This document shows, piece after piece, positions 36,347-43,506 of a stretch of DNA of 64,000 nucleotides (its first letter is position 1; each line of letters starts with the position of its first letter). Where the stretch lies: positions 1-64,000 of the forward strand of contig NZ_SCNL01000012.1 of assembly GCF_005502745.1 (NCBI RefSeq), written 5' to 3'. A model generated the notes under the pieces. That model was not told the DNA's origin. It searched no databases and was given only the letters and a program-made list of their open reading frames with translations. Source of the stretch: Sphingomonas sp. 3P27F8 (GTDB taxonomy: Bacteria > Pseudomonadota > Alphaproteobacteria > Sphingomonadales > Sphingomonadaceae). The translations under genes and the position numbers were made by a program.

Positions 36347-37171
36347 TCAACCGCCACCGCGTCCGGCGTTCTCGTCCGTGTCGTCGCGAACCCATCGCCG
36401 CGCCCAAGGCATGCGCCACGGCAGCGGCTCGGCGCGGAAGGCGAGCGCCGTGCCGATGCCGGGGCGCTGGAAGGCGCCGGTGATGACGTTGCCACGACCG
36501 TTGACGAGCGGGAAGTCCACAACCTCGTCCAGGCGACGGCCGCGGATGGCGATGCGGATCGTCTCCGGCAGCGGATCGCGCAGGGTCAGAACCGCCCGCC
36601 CCTCGCGAGTGGACAGTCCCATCGCTGCCGTCCGCATGCCGATCTCCAGGCAGGTCGCGCCGACGCGGAATCCCAAGGCGCCGGCACCCTCCCCGTCCTC
36701 CCTGATCACAACGCCGCAGCGCTGGAAGCGACGCACCACCTCGTGGGGGCGCAGGAGGTCCGTGCCGGGATCCGGCAGCCGCCGCAGGATGGACGCCGGA
36801 AGAGGAGCCGGGCCGCCCAGCCAATGCCGCCGGCCGTCTTCGTAACGGAGCAGCCCAACCGTCGCGTCCAAGTCCAGGCCCTCGATCCGGCAGGCGGCCA
36901 CCACGAGCGGCGACACGGCGCAGACGGTCGCCCCGACGTAGTTCCGGAACAGCTCGGACAGCCGCTCGTCGGCGTCCCTGCGCAAACCCGCCAGAGCAAG
37001 CGACAGGTCGTCGCGCGCGCGACGGCGCTCGCCATGATCAGCACGGTCGGCCAACGCCGCATAGGCACGCGCGACGAGGTCGGTACCCACGTGGCCGAGC
37101 ATCCCGGACAGCTCGATGAGCCTCGCGTGATGATCGGCGGCGCAGGAGCGCGGCGTCGGGAAACCGGCCAT
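36347..37171 (-). CDS. GRR-tail protein 3
   Basis: A 274-residue protein of unknown function. The N-terminal ~70 residues are helical and Arg/Ala-rich; the centre has GATVCAVSPLVVAACRIEGLDLDATVG split over two strands. The C-terminal module near residue 200 reads LPETIRIAIRGRRLDEVV. It ends with WRMPWARRW, nearly the same as the very end of the 49284 product (YRMPWAR), 13 kb away. Its ATG shares one base with the stop of the 118-residue gene (TGATG), so expression is coupled. Confidence 0.65.
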   Translation of the reverse strand: MAGFPTPRSCAADHHARLIELSGMLGHVGTDLVARAYAALADRADHGERRRARDDLSLALAGLRRDADERLSELFRNYVGATVCAVSPLVVAACRIEGLDLDATVGLLRYEDGRRHWLGGPAPLPASILRRLPDPGTDLLRPHEVVRRFQRCGVVIREDGEGAGALGFRVGATCLEIGMRTAAMGLSTREGRAVLTLRDPLPETIRIAIRGRRLDEVVDFPLVNGRGNVITGAFQRPGIGTALAFRAEPLPWRMPWARRWVRDDTDENAGRGGG

Positions 37172-37527
37172 CAGCTCCTCCTCTGCATGACGACCAGGTC
37201 ACCGCCGCCGGAGAGCGCGTGTCCGTAGAGATCGCCCGTGGCGGAGAGGGTCCGAACGATGCCAGCGCCGAGCAGGGCGCTGACGATGGGGTCGGAGGGA
37301 TCGATGCCCGGGCGGACCGTCGCCATCGCGGCGAGCGACGGACCGATCCTCGCAGACAACCTGGACCTGACCTCCCCGACACCGCCGGCTCGGCATGCGT
37401 GGACGAGTTCGAGGACGCCTTCGCCATCGGTGATGGCGAGCGTCGCCGTGAACAGCCGGGACGCCCCGACCTCCACGACGCCCGCGATCGGCAGGATCGT
37501 CAAACCCTCCAGGTTCCGATCACGCAT
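37171..37527 (-). CDS. 118-residue island protein, unknown
   Basis: Start ATG 37527 overlaps the end of the exonuclease gene by 8 nt. The product has LTILPIAGVVEVGASRLF near the start and ends GHALSGGGDLVVMQRRS. No family recognised; probably an alpha/beta domain. The tight overlap on both sides argues that it is a real gene of this operon. Confidence 0.55.
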   Translation of the reverse strand: MRDRNLEGLTILPIAGVVEVGASRLFTATLAITDGEGVLELVHACRAGGVGEVRSRLSARIGPSLAAMATVRPGIDPSDPIVSALLGAGIVRTLSATGDLYGHALSGGGDLVVMQRRS

Positions 37528-38419
37528 GGCGGCGCCCCCTGTCCAGCCGGTCCCACTGCGGCTCGTTGCCGAACGGGTTGACGTCGGCGGCATAGATGCG
37601 CTCCGCCAGCCAGGCCCGCTCCTCGTCGCGATCGCGGTCCGGCAGGCGGCGGTGCCAGACCTTGCGCTCGGGATCCCACCGGTAGCGCCGCCGCTTAAGC
37701 ACGTCCTTGAGCGAGATGTGGGCGCCGACCGCGCTGACGCTCCAGGCCTCCTCGGCATGAGCCTCCAGCAGGTGGCCCATCGCAGAGCGGCCGTCCGCCA
37801 GCCGCTGGCCCAGCAGAGCGATGACGGCGTCGACGTCCGCCCCGGCGGAATGGGCGTCGTGGTACCACCCCGCCTGCGACAGGAGATGGCCGAGCTTGCG
37901 GCCATCATACCCATTGGCGGGCCAGTCGATGTCCTGCATCGAACAGGCCCAGTCGGGCCGCCCGATCCCCGGCAGCCGCTTTTCAACGAACTTCAAGTCG
38001 AAGGGCGCGTTGTGCGCGATCACGAGAGCGGCGTCGGACAGCAGCCTGGTCGCCAGCCCGGTGTCGATCCTCTGACCGGCCACGCTCTGGTCGGTGAGGC
38101 CGGTCAGGCGCGAGACGTCCGCTGGGATGGGGCGGCCGGGGTCCTCGCGCCACGTGTAGAGGCGACCGATCCTGGTGACCACACCGTCAGCGTCGTACCG
38201 GAAGCGACGGAGCGCCAATTCGATTACGCCGTCCTCCTCCGCATCGAAACCGGTCGTCTCGACGTCGATGGCGGCGGCGACGGTCCCCGCGTCCGGATCG
38301 CCGAGTCCAGTCGGACCCTCGACCAAACGGAGGCGGCGGAGGATCCTGACGTCGTCCGAGGGAACGGCGTCAGTGGATGCGGCAGGACAGCCGCCGCGAT
38401 CGATCGAGAGCGCCTCCAT
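37520..38419 (-). CDS. DnaQ-type 3'-5' exonuclease with extra C-terminal domain (copy 1)
   Basis: A 299-residue DEDDh exonuclease. Motif I is D52/E54 (AIDVETTGF), motif II D141 (AHNAPFDLKF), motif III H190/D195 (HSAGADVDAV). Residues 236-285 form a second conserved domain (ISLKDVLKRRRYRWD, then DEERAWLAERIY), found again in the 51957 product (VKDRLRARGYKWD, DDERDWLAEHA). It should degrade single-stranded DNA or RNA from the 3' end. AGGAGG 8 nt before ATG 38419 sets the start; a longer frame to 38710 is arginine-rich shadow. It follows the kinase-like gene by 2 nt. Confidence 0.85.
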   Translation of the reverse strand: MEALSIDRGGCPAASTDAVPSDDVRILRRLRLVEGPTGLGDPDAGTVAAAIDVETTGFDAEEDGVIELALRRFRYDADGVVTRIGRLYTWREDPGRPIPADVSRLTGLTDQSVAGQRIDTGLATRLLSDAALVIAHNAPFDLKFVEKRLPGIGRPDWACSMQDIDWPANGYDGRKLGHLLSQAGWYHDAHSAGADVDAVIALLGQRLADGRSAMGHLLEAHAEEAWSVSAVGAHISLKDVLKRRRYRWDPERKVWHRRLPDRDRDEERAWLAERIYAADVNPFGNEPQWDRLDRGRRHA

Positions 38420-38421
38420 CG

Positions 38422-39045
38422 TCAGGCCTCCTCGAGGATCCCGGCAGTGTTCACCGCCAGGCACTTGAACACCATCTCCACGCGCCCCCCGGCAGCGCAG
38501 ACGCGGCGTCCGACCACGCCGCCGATGCGGGCGACGAGCTGGTCGACGATCGCCGCTCCCTGACCCCCGGCACGGCCCCAGGTGCGCGGAGGTCCGCGGT
38601 CGATGACCGCGACCCGCGTCGATACGCCGTCGTCCCGCACCTCGACGCGAATCCGTGCGCCGATGGACGGCGCATGCACGATGGCGTTCCTCACCAGCTC
38701 GTGCACGCACATGGCCAACGCCATCACGGTCCCGTCGGCCACCATGAGCGGTCGGGACGAGAGGCCGACGGTGACCGCCAGCTCCGCGCCCCCGTGCGCG
38801 GAGGCCATCGCCGCGCAGAGGCGCCGCAGGGTCGCGTCCAGGTCGACGGGCTCGCCAGTCGGGCGCGCGCAGAGCAGCCGCTGAACCTGCGCGGACGCCT
38901 CCAGTCTGGCGATCACCGAGGCCACCTGGGGATCCGCGCCATGGCGGCGCTGCGCGAAGTGCAGAGCCGCGGTCGCCACCGCCATATCGTTAGCGGCCCT
39001 GTGCGCATGCTCGCTGAGCAACAGACCTTCCCATGCACCTTCCAA
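38422..39045 (-). CDS. HWE/HisKA_2-like histidine kinase core without sensor
   Basis: A 207-residue protein made only of a kinase core. LLSEHAHRAANDM near residues 9-21 resembles the phospho-acceptor helix of HisKA_2/HWE kinases, HELVRNAIVHA is the N box, and DRGPP with GGQGAAIVDQL the G-box/lid region. No sensor, membrane or receiver domain is present. TTG 39045 is the likely start, since AGGGAGA lies at proper spacing and no ATG fits. It heads the minus-strand operon with the exonuclease and a GRR-tail protein, 37 nt from the shared divergent promoter. Confidence 0.65.
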   Translation of the reverse strand: MEGAWEGLLLSEHAHRAANDMAVATAALHFAQRRHGADPQVASVIARLEASAQVQRLLCARPTGEPVDLDATLRRLCAAMASAHGGAELAVTVGLSSRPLMVADGTVMALAMCVHELVRNAIVHAPSIGARIRVEVRDDGVSTRVAVIDRGPPRTWGRAGGQGAAIVDQLVARIGGVVGRRVCAAGGRVEMVFKCLAVNTAGILEEA

Positions 39046-39063
39046 CGCCGTTCTCCCTAGCGG

Positions 39064-39111
39064 TTGCGTCCTTGTTGATGATGTATATATACACCTTCAG
39101 CGAGACGTCAA
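39064..39111. promoter_or_regulatory. symmetric divergent promoter around TGTATATATACA
   Basis: A perfect 12-bp palindrome (39082-39093) provides a TATATA -10 on both strands. Plus strand: TTGCGT (39064-39069), 14 nt before the TATATATA block. Minus strand: TTGACG (39106-39111 complemented), also 14 nt before it. The two units cannot easily fire together, suggesting mutual exclusion or shared control. The plus gene starts at 39127 and the minus gene at 39045. Confidence 0.55.
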
Positions 39112-39126
39112 GGCATTGGACCGGCG

Positions 39127-40914
39127 ATGGACGAAGATGATGGTGACTGGCGCGGCGGCAGCCGCGCGACGGAGCGGCGACGGCAGGCGTCGGACGCTCC
39201 ACGCGACACGCCACAGTCCGCGCGTACGTGGACCGCGGTCGCGCCGGCGAAGCCGATGCCGGCCACCGGTACGTACGTGACCCCCGCGCAGGCCGCCGTG
39301 TTCCACTCCTACATGCGCACCCACTCGGAATCGGAGACCGCGCGCGAGTTGCGGATCACTCAAATCAGGGTGCGCGAAGCGCTCGTCCAATACGAACGCA
39401 ACCTCCTGCGGGATGCTGGACTCCGCCCGCCACCCCTAAAGGCTATGTTGAAGGGAGACATCTCGACCCGCTTCCAAATCTCGCGCGACGTCCGCAATGG
39501 CCGCCCAGCGGCGCATCCGCGCGCGGTCTCGATCGCAGTGCCGGCCACGGCGGCGGCGGGCGCGCGCACGGGCGGCTGGCGGCAGGTCCGCCCCCCGACC
39601 CGTGGCATCCGCCGGTTCGTGGTGACTTCGGTGAATCCGGACGGGGAACGGCATCGCGGGTTCATGCAAAACCTGACCGCCTACGCCGAGCACCATGGCG
39701 CCGAGCTCGTGGTGGCGCCGCTCGGACCGCGATCGCGGCACGAGGCGGGGCTGAGCCGTGTGCCCATCGACTTCGCCGGCCGACTTCACCTGCGCTCCGA
39801 CGAGCTTCCGCCGACGGTGTCACGGATGCCCCTCGACGGGATGCAACACATCTCGCCGCAACGCTGGGCAGCGTTCCCGCATTCCGTCCAGCAGCTCGAG
39901 AGCCTGCCCAGGATCGGGTCGGCGCCAACCCGCGTCCAGCTCACGACCGGCGCTGCGAGCATCCACCGGGACCCTGCCCGGCGGACCCCGGCACTCGTGG
40001 GCGCGCTCATCGTCGAGATGCTCCCGGATGGTAGAGTGTTCGCGCGCATGGTCTCCAGCGCAGCGCATGGCGACGGGTCCTTCCACGACCTGGACGAGCA
40101 TGTCGCCGGTGGGCGCGTCACCACCGGGAGGCGCGTCGCGGGCATCGTCGTCGGCGACCTCCACCACCCGCACTGCGACGGGGATGCGGTAGCCGCCACC
40201 TGGGGGAGTGGCGGACGCGACGGCCTGTTCGGCCGTCTCCGCCCGCGCGTCCAGGTACTGCACGACGTGTGCGACATGCGCGGGCGGAGCCACCACCAGC
40301 GGCGCGATGCCCACGCAAGGTTCGAGCACCACGTGCGCGGCACGGGCGACGTGCGCGCCGAGCTGGCCGGGACGGCGGCGTTTATCGAGCGGATCCGCAT
40401 AGCGGACGGTGAGACCGTCGTCGTCCAGTCGAACCACGACCAGCACTTCCTCCGCTGGCTCCGCGAGGCCGACCACCGATCCGATCCGCTGAACGCGGAG
40501 TTCCAGCTCGATCGCGAACGGGCGCTCCTCGCCCGCATCCGCGCAGGCGGCGGCACCTCGATGTTCTTCGCCGAGACGATGCGGTTCCTATCGGCCGACG
40601 GACTGGACCGCGTCCGCTTTCTGGGTGACGGCGAGGGCTACACGGTCGGCGGCGTGGAGTGCGGGATCCACGGCCATGCCGGTCCGGACGGCACGCGCGG
40701 CGCGATCGGCGTGTTCGAGCGGCTGGGCATCGACATGGTGCTCGGCCACTTCCACCGCCCGGTGGCGCGCGGGGGTCTGCACGTCGCCGGCGTCTGCCAG
40801 CTCGACCTAGGCTACAACCGGGGACCCAGCAGCTGGGCGATCGCCCACGTGGTCTGCCACGACGACGGGACACGGCAGCACGTGTTCCTGGACGGCGACC
40901 GCTTCGCGGCGTGA
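39127..40914 (+). CDS. phage T5 A1-like calcineurin-type metallophosphoesterase with N-terminal HTH
   Basis: 595 residues. Residues 48-95 look like an HTH module (TPAQAAVFHSYMRTHSESETA, split by a turn). The C-terminal part has the metallophosphoesterase motifs GDLHHPHCD, SNHDQHFLRWL (usual GNHD), GIHGHAGPDGTRG and GHFHRP. The closing pattern, AGVCQLDLGYNRGPSSW and a final beta-strand pair, is what I recall from the phage T5 A1 family (pre-early protein needed for host DNA degradation). A DNA phosphodiesterase role is inferred. It is divergent from the kinase/exonuclease operon. Confidence 0.65.
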   Translation: MDEDDGDWRGGSRATERRRQASDAPRDTPQSARTWTAVAPAKPMPATGTYVTPAQAAVFHSYMRTHSESETARELRITQIRVREALVQYERNLLRDAGLRPPPLKAMLKGDISTRFQISRDVRNGRPAAHPRAVSIAVPATAAAGARTGGWRQVRPPTRGIRRFVVTSVNPDGERHRGFMQNLTAYAEHHGAELVVAPLGPRSRHEAGLSRVPIDFAGRLHLRSDELPPTVSRMPLDGMQHISPQRWAAFPHSVQQLESLPRIGSAPTRVQLTTGAASIHRDPARRTPALVGALIVEMLPDGRVFARMVSSAAHGDGSFHDLDEHVAGGRVTTGRRVAGIVVGDLHHPHCDGDAVAATWGSGGRDGLFGRLRPRVQVLHDVCDMRGRSHHQRRDAHARFEHHVRGTGDVRAELAGTAAFIERIRIADGETVVVQSNHDQHFLRWLREADHRSDPLNAEFQLDRERALLARIRAGGGTSMFFAETMRFLSADGLDRVRFLGDGEGYTVGGVECGIHGHAGPDGTRGAIGVFERLGIDMVLGHFHRPVARGGLHVAGVCQLDLGYNRGPSSWAIAHVVCHDDGTRQHVFLDGDRFAA

Positions 40915-40926
40915 CGGCCATGGCCA

Positions 40927-40941
40927 TGGTCCGCGTTTGCA
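40927..40941 (+). repeat. dispersed promoter-like repeat, copy 1
   Basis: TGGTCCGCGTTTGCA, identical to copy 2 (42226) and one base from copy 3 (42887). TACAAT lies 20 nt after TTTGCA and could be a -10. The next gene starts 94 nt downstream at 41035. Confidence 0.55.
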
Positions 40942-41034
40942 GAGCGGATACGGCAGGCTCGTACAATGACCGGGCCGCCGAGTGGTCGGCGCGAACCGGG
41001 GGCCGTCCAGCCCACCGACGACGGAAGGGAGGAG

Positions 41035-41583
41035 ATGACGCACATGGTGAAGAGATCGCCGAACCATTCGCGCAACGCCTCGGGGCTGTTGCGGACGACA
41101 CATGTCAGCGCCTCGCCCATCCTCCTCGAGGCCACCCGCAGCGCCGGCGTATCGATCGACGATCTCGTGGAGTTCGTCGTCGCCTGGCATGGACACGCCG
41201 TCGTCTCGCCTTCGACATACACCGGCCGCCGGTTGCTAGGGTCTCTTCCGCAAGGTGCAATGATCTCCGCCTACCGGCAGACGTTGGACCTCGCCTTCTC
41301 AGTCGGGAGCGGCGAATGGACATGCCATTACTGCGAGGCCGACACGTTCCCATTCGTGCAGATCACGGAGCCGAAGCTGACCCCCGCCGCCGTGGCCGCG
41401 CTCGGCGGACGCCGCGTCTCGTGTCTGGGAGCGCTGCCCTTCGAGGCGCTGCGAACCGTGGATCCGGTCATCGCCGATGCGAGCATCGTCTTCTACGGCG
41501 CGAATGCGGCGCTCAGCGTCCACCTGGACATGGATTGGGTAGACGTGCCCACGCGGCCCGCGATGCGGCTCGTCGACGAGTGA
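41035..41583 (+). CDS. island protein, possible divergent GRR-tail member
   Basis: 182 residues from ATG 41035 (GGAAGG 6 nt upstream; ATG 41044 is an alternative). WTCHYCEAD has a single C-x2-C pair. The C-terminal part, LTPAAVAALGGRRVSCLG followed by alternating strands, resembles the GRR-tail but with the motif shifted, so membership is tentative. Function unknown. Preceded by the promoter-like repeat copy 1. Confidence 0.5.
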   Translation: MTHMVKRSPNHSRNASGLLRTTHVSASPILLEATRSAGVSIDDLVEFVVAWHGHAVVSPSTYTGRRLLGSLPQGAMISAYRQTLDLAFSVGSGEWTCHYCEADTFPFVQITEPKLTPAAVAALGGRRVSCLGALPFEALRTVDPVIADASIVFYGANAALSVHLDMDWVDVPTRPAMRLVDE

Positions 41584-41629
41584 TGATACCGATGTCGAGC
41601 ACTCCCACAACCAGCCAATGGCCGACCTC

Positions 41630-42184
41630 TCACTCCTGCGCATCGAAGGCCGTGAGACACGCCTTCCAAAGCGAGCCGGCGTCGGTGAAGCCGAAGGCGT
41701 CGGCGAGCCGATCGCCATCGAGTTCCACGTCGCGAGCATCGAGGTCCAGGCCCTCGCCCCTTACCCTGCGGCCCAGCAGGCGGGACGCGGTGAGCCCCCG
41801 CTCGAAGCGGGATATCGTGGCGGCGCTGACCCCGCTCAGCGAGGCGAGCTCGACCAGGGTCATGCCTCGGGAGCGTCGAAGCGCCCTGAGCCCCAGACCC
41901 GGCGACGAGGACGGGTTGGAAGGCACATCCAGCGAATCCCGCATCCAGCGGCGGGCGAGCGCCACGACGCTCACGCCGAGATGGTCGCACAGCCCGTCGA
42001 GCGTCTGCCATGACGGCTTCTGGGCCTCCCGCTCGATGCGCGCCAACGTCCGGGGCCGGATGCCGACCGCGTCCGCAACCGCGGCCCGCGTCTCGCCCCT
42101 CGCCTCTCGCGCGGACCGGAGCGCGGTACCGACCCCGGCTGGAAGGGTCCGCCGCTGGAATGGAAGTCGGGGATCATGGGACAT
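41630..42184 (-). CDS. double-XRE HTH regulator
   Basis: A 184-residue protein with two tandem helix-turn-helix domains. The first is around residues 18-75 (ALRSAREARGETRAAVADAVG, interrupted by IRPRTLARIE). The second is around 98-140 (ALRRSRGMTLVELASLSGV, SAATISRFERG). Two-HTH proteins can bind long or paired operators. It is divergent from the gene at 42347, with promoter-like repeat copy 2 between them, so it is a candidate regulator of the three repeat-bearing promoters. Confidence 0.72.
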   Translation of the reverse strand: MSHDPRLPFQRRTLPAGVGTALRSAREARGETRAAVADAVGIRPRTLARIEREAQKPSWQTLDGLCDHLGVSVVALARRWMRDSLDVPSNPSSSPGLGLRALRRSRGMTLVELASLSGVSAATISRFERGLTASRLLGRRVRGEGLDLDARDVELDGDRLADAFGFTDAGSLWKACLTAFDAQE

Positions 42185-42225
42185 CGTCTCGATCGGCCTC
42201 CCTGATACGCAAGCAACGCGCCCGA

Positions 42226-42240
42226 TGGTCCGCGTTTGCA
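42226..42240 (+). repeat. dispersed promoter-like repeat, copy 2
   Basis: TGGTCCGCGTTTGCA, identical to copy 1. It lies in the divergent region between the double-XRE gene and the gene at 42347. A weaker CACAAC is found at the -10-like position. Confidence 0.55.
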
Positions 42241-42346
42241 GTATCCGGGCGGCAAGGACGCCACAACCGCGATCTGGAGTGTCTCGCGCGAAACGTCGCG
42301 ACGATCATCGGGCCGCTAGGCCGGCAAGCGACCCCAAGAACGAGCG

Positions 42347-42853
42347 ATGAGAAAATTCCGCCCGCCAAAACCGAAGTTCGGCGACAGCCGTGCGAACGAC
42401 TGCCTTCCGAAGGATGTCCTAATCGACCGGGAGCTCCGATGGCTCCTGGAGCGTGAAGGCATCAACCTTTACCGGATCGCGACGGACATCATCGCCTTGG
42501 ACTACTTCTACGACCCAGCGAACTCCCAGTTGAAGCAGATGGTGCTGCAAGTCGGAGAATACTTCTTCGAGATCTACCAGACGGGTCAGAAACCCGCCGT
42601 ACTTTCGACATGCGCCCTCATCGGGCAAGGGCTCTACCACGGAGACGAGCTGGCGGTCTGGCAACTCCTCCCACAGACGATCTGCGACGCGGCCGTCGGC
42701 CGAAGGCTCGGCGATGTGATCCGCACCGGCATACCGGCTATCGACGGCCGGACCATCACGTCGGCAACCGCCGGAGGTCGTGGACACCCGAGCCCGATCA
42801 CGACGTTCGCCTTCGAGCCCGACCTCGTCGCGATCGGACCGCCATCGCCATGA
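42347..42853 (+). CDS. GRR-tail protein 4
   Basis: A 168-residue protein. The N-terminal half is helical with aromatic clusters (LYRIATDIIALDYFYDP, VGEYFFEIYQTG). The C-terminal module near residue 106 reads LLPQTICDAAVGRRLGDVI. Function unknown. It lies between two copies of the promoter-like repeat, and a double-XRE gene is divergent from it. It is the shortest member of the family and may define the minimal architecture. Confidence 0.65.
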   Translation: MRKFRPPKPKFGDSRANDCLPKDVLIDRELRWLLEREGINLYRIATDIIALDYFYDPANSQLKQMVLQVGEYFFEIYQTGQKPAVLSTCALIGQGLYHGDELAVWQLLPQTICDAAVGRRLGDVIRTGIPAIDGRTITSATAGGRGHPSPITTFAFEPDLVAIGPPSP

Positions 42854-42886
42854 TCCGACTGCTGAATCGCTCGCGATCGACATGGG

Positions 42887-42901
42887 TGGTCCGAGTTTGC
42901 A
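42887..42901 (+). repeat. dispersed promoter-like repeat, copy 3
   Basis: TGGTCCGAGTTTGCA, one base different from copies 1 and 2. Downstream, GATACGGC is also shared with copy 1. It precedes the small gene at 42935 and the resolvase pair. Confidence 0.5.
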
Positions 42902-42934
42902 TTACCCGAGATACGGCGACGCTAGAACCGTCGC

Positions 42935-43141
42935 ATGGCCGGGAAACTCACCCCTCCGAGACACAGCAGGCGCGGTCGCGTCGGCCCGGTCGCACGGGTC
43001 GAGCAGTCTACAGCCACACCCGCTCCGGCCGAGCTGATCTCGTTCGTGAAGGCGCTTGCACGGGACCTCGCGCGCGCCGATGCTATCCGATCAGCGACCG
43101 AAAACGCACTCGACAGGACATCGGAGGAAGAATGCAGCTGA
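42935..43141 (+). CDS. small protein upstream of the resolvase pair
   Basis: 68 residues: a basic, Pro-rich start (MAGKLTPPRHSRRGR), then an amphipathic helix (ELISFVKALARDLARADAI). It overlaps the following mini-resolvase by 10 nt, suggesting one operon of three coupled genes. Small helical proteins of this kind commonly precede serine recombinases in proteobacterial islands. Function unknown. Confidence 0.5.
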   Translation: MAGKLTPPRHSRRGRVGPVARVEQSTATPAPAELISFVKALARDLARADAIRSATENALDRTSEEECS

Positions 43142-43506
43142 TCGACGGCCCCTCGTCCGGAACCATCGGAACGCCGCACCTCCGCGCCGCGATATACGCC
43201 AGATGCGGCGCCGTCCGGCAATCGCTTCGCTCGATCGAGGATCAATGGCGCAATTGCCGCGTGCGGGCTGGACGGGATGGCCTCGAGGTCGTGGAGGCGT
43301 TCTCGGACATTGCGGCATCGGGCGCCGTGACCGGAAGTGGCGGTCTAGAGGCTATGCTCGCCCGAGCCGATGAATTCGACGTGATCGTCATTGAGACGCT
43401 GGACCGCCTCGGACGCGATCCGGCAGTCGCCAATGCGTTCCGCGACAGGATCGAGACTTCCGGATGCGAACTCGTAATATCGGCTAACGTCGCAGCCGTG
43501 CCGTGA
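43132..43506 (+). CDS. truncated serine resolvase N-terminal domain lacking the catalytic serine
   Basis: A 124-residue protein consisting only of a resolvase N-terminal domain. It aligns with the next gene: AIYARCGAVRQSLRSIEDQ against AIYARYSSDKQSERSIEDQ, and IETLDRLGRD against AEALDRISRD. The serine pair after YAR is replaced by Gly-Ala, so no covalent catalysis is possible. The DNA-binding half is absent. Its TGA overlaps the GTG of the full recombinase by 4 nt (GTGA), so the two are made together. It could be a regulatory subunit or an early-stage relic. Confidence 0.75.
   Translation: MQLIDGPSSGTIGTPHLRAAIYARCGAVRQSLRSIEDQWRNCRVRAGRDGLEVVEAFSDIAASGAVTGSGGLEAMLARADEFDVIVIETLDRLGRDPAVANAFRDRIETSGCELVISANVAAVP

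Noticed and set aside
40927..42901. CRISPR-like repeat array
   Set aside because: The three 15-mers are 0.6-1.3 kb apart with genes between them; spacing fits promoters, not an array.
43132..43506. Frameshifted start of the large serine recombinase
   Set aside because: The next gene has its own complete N-terminal domain, so this is a separate duplicated domain, not a broken first half.
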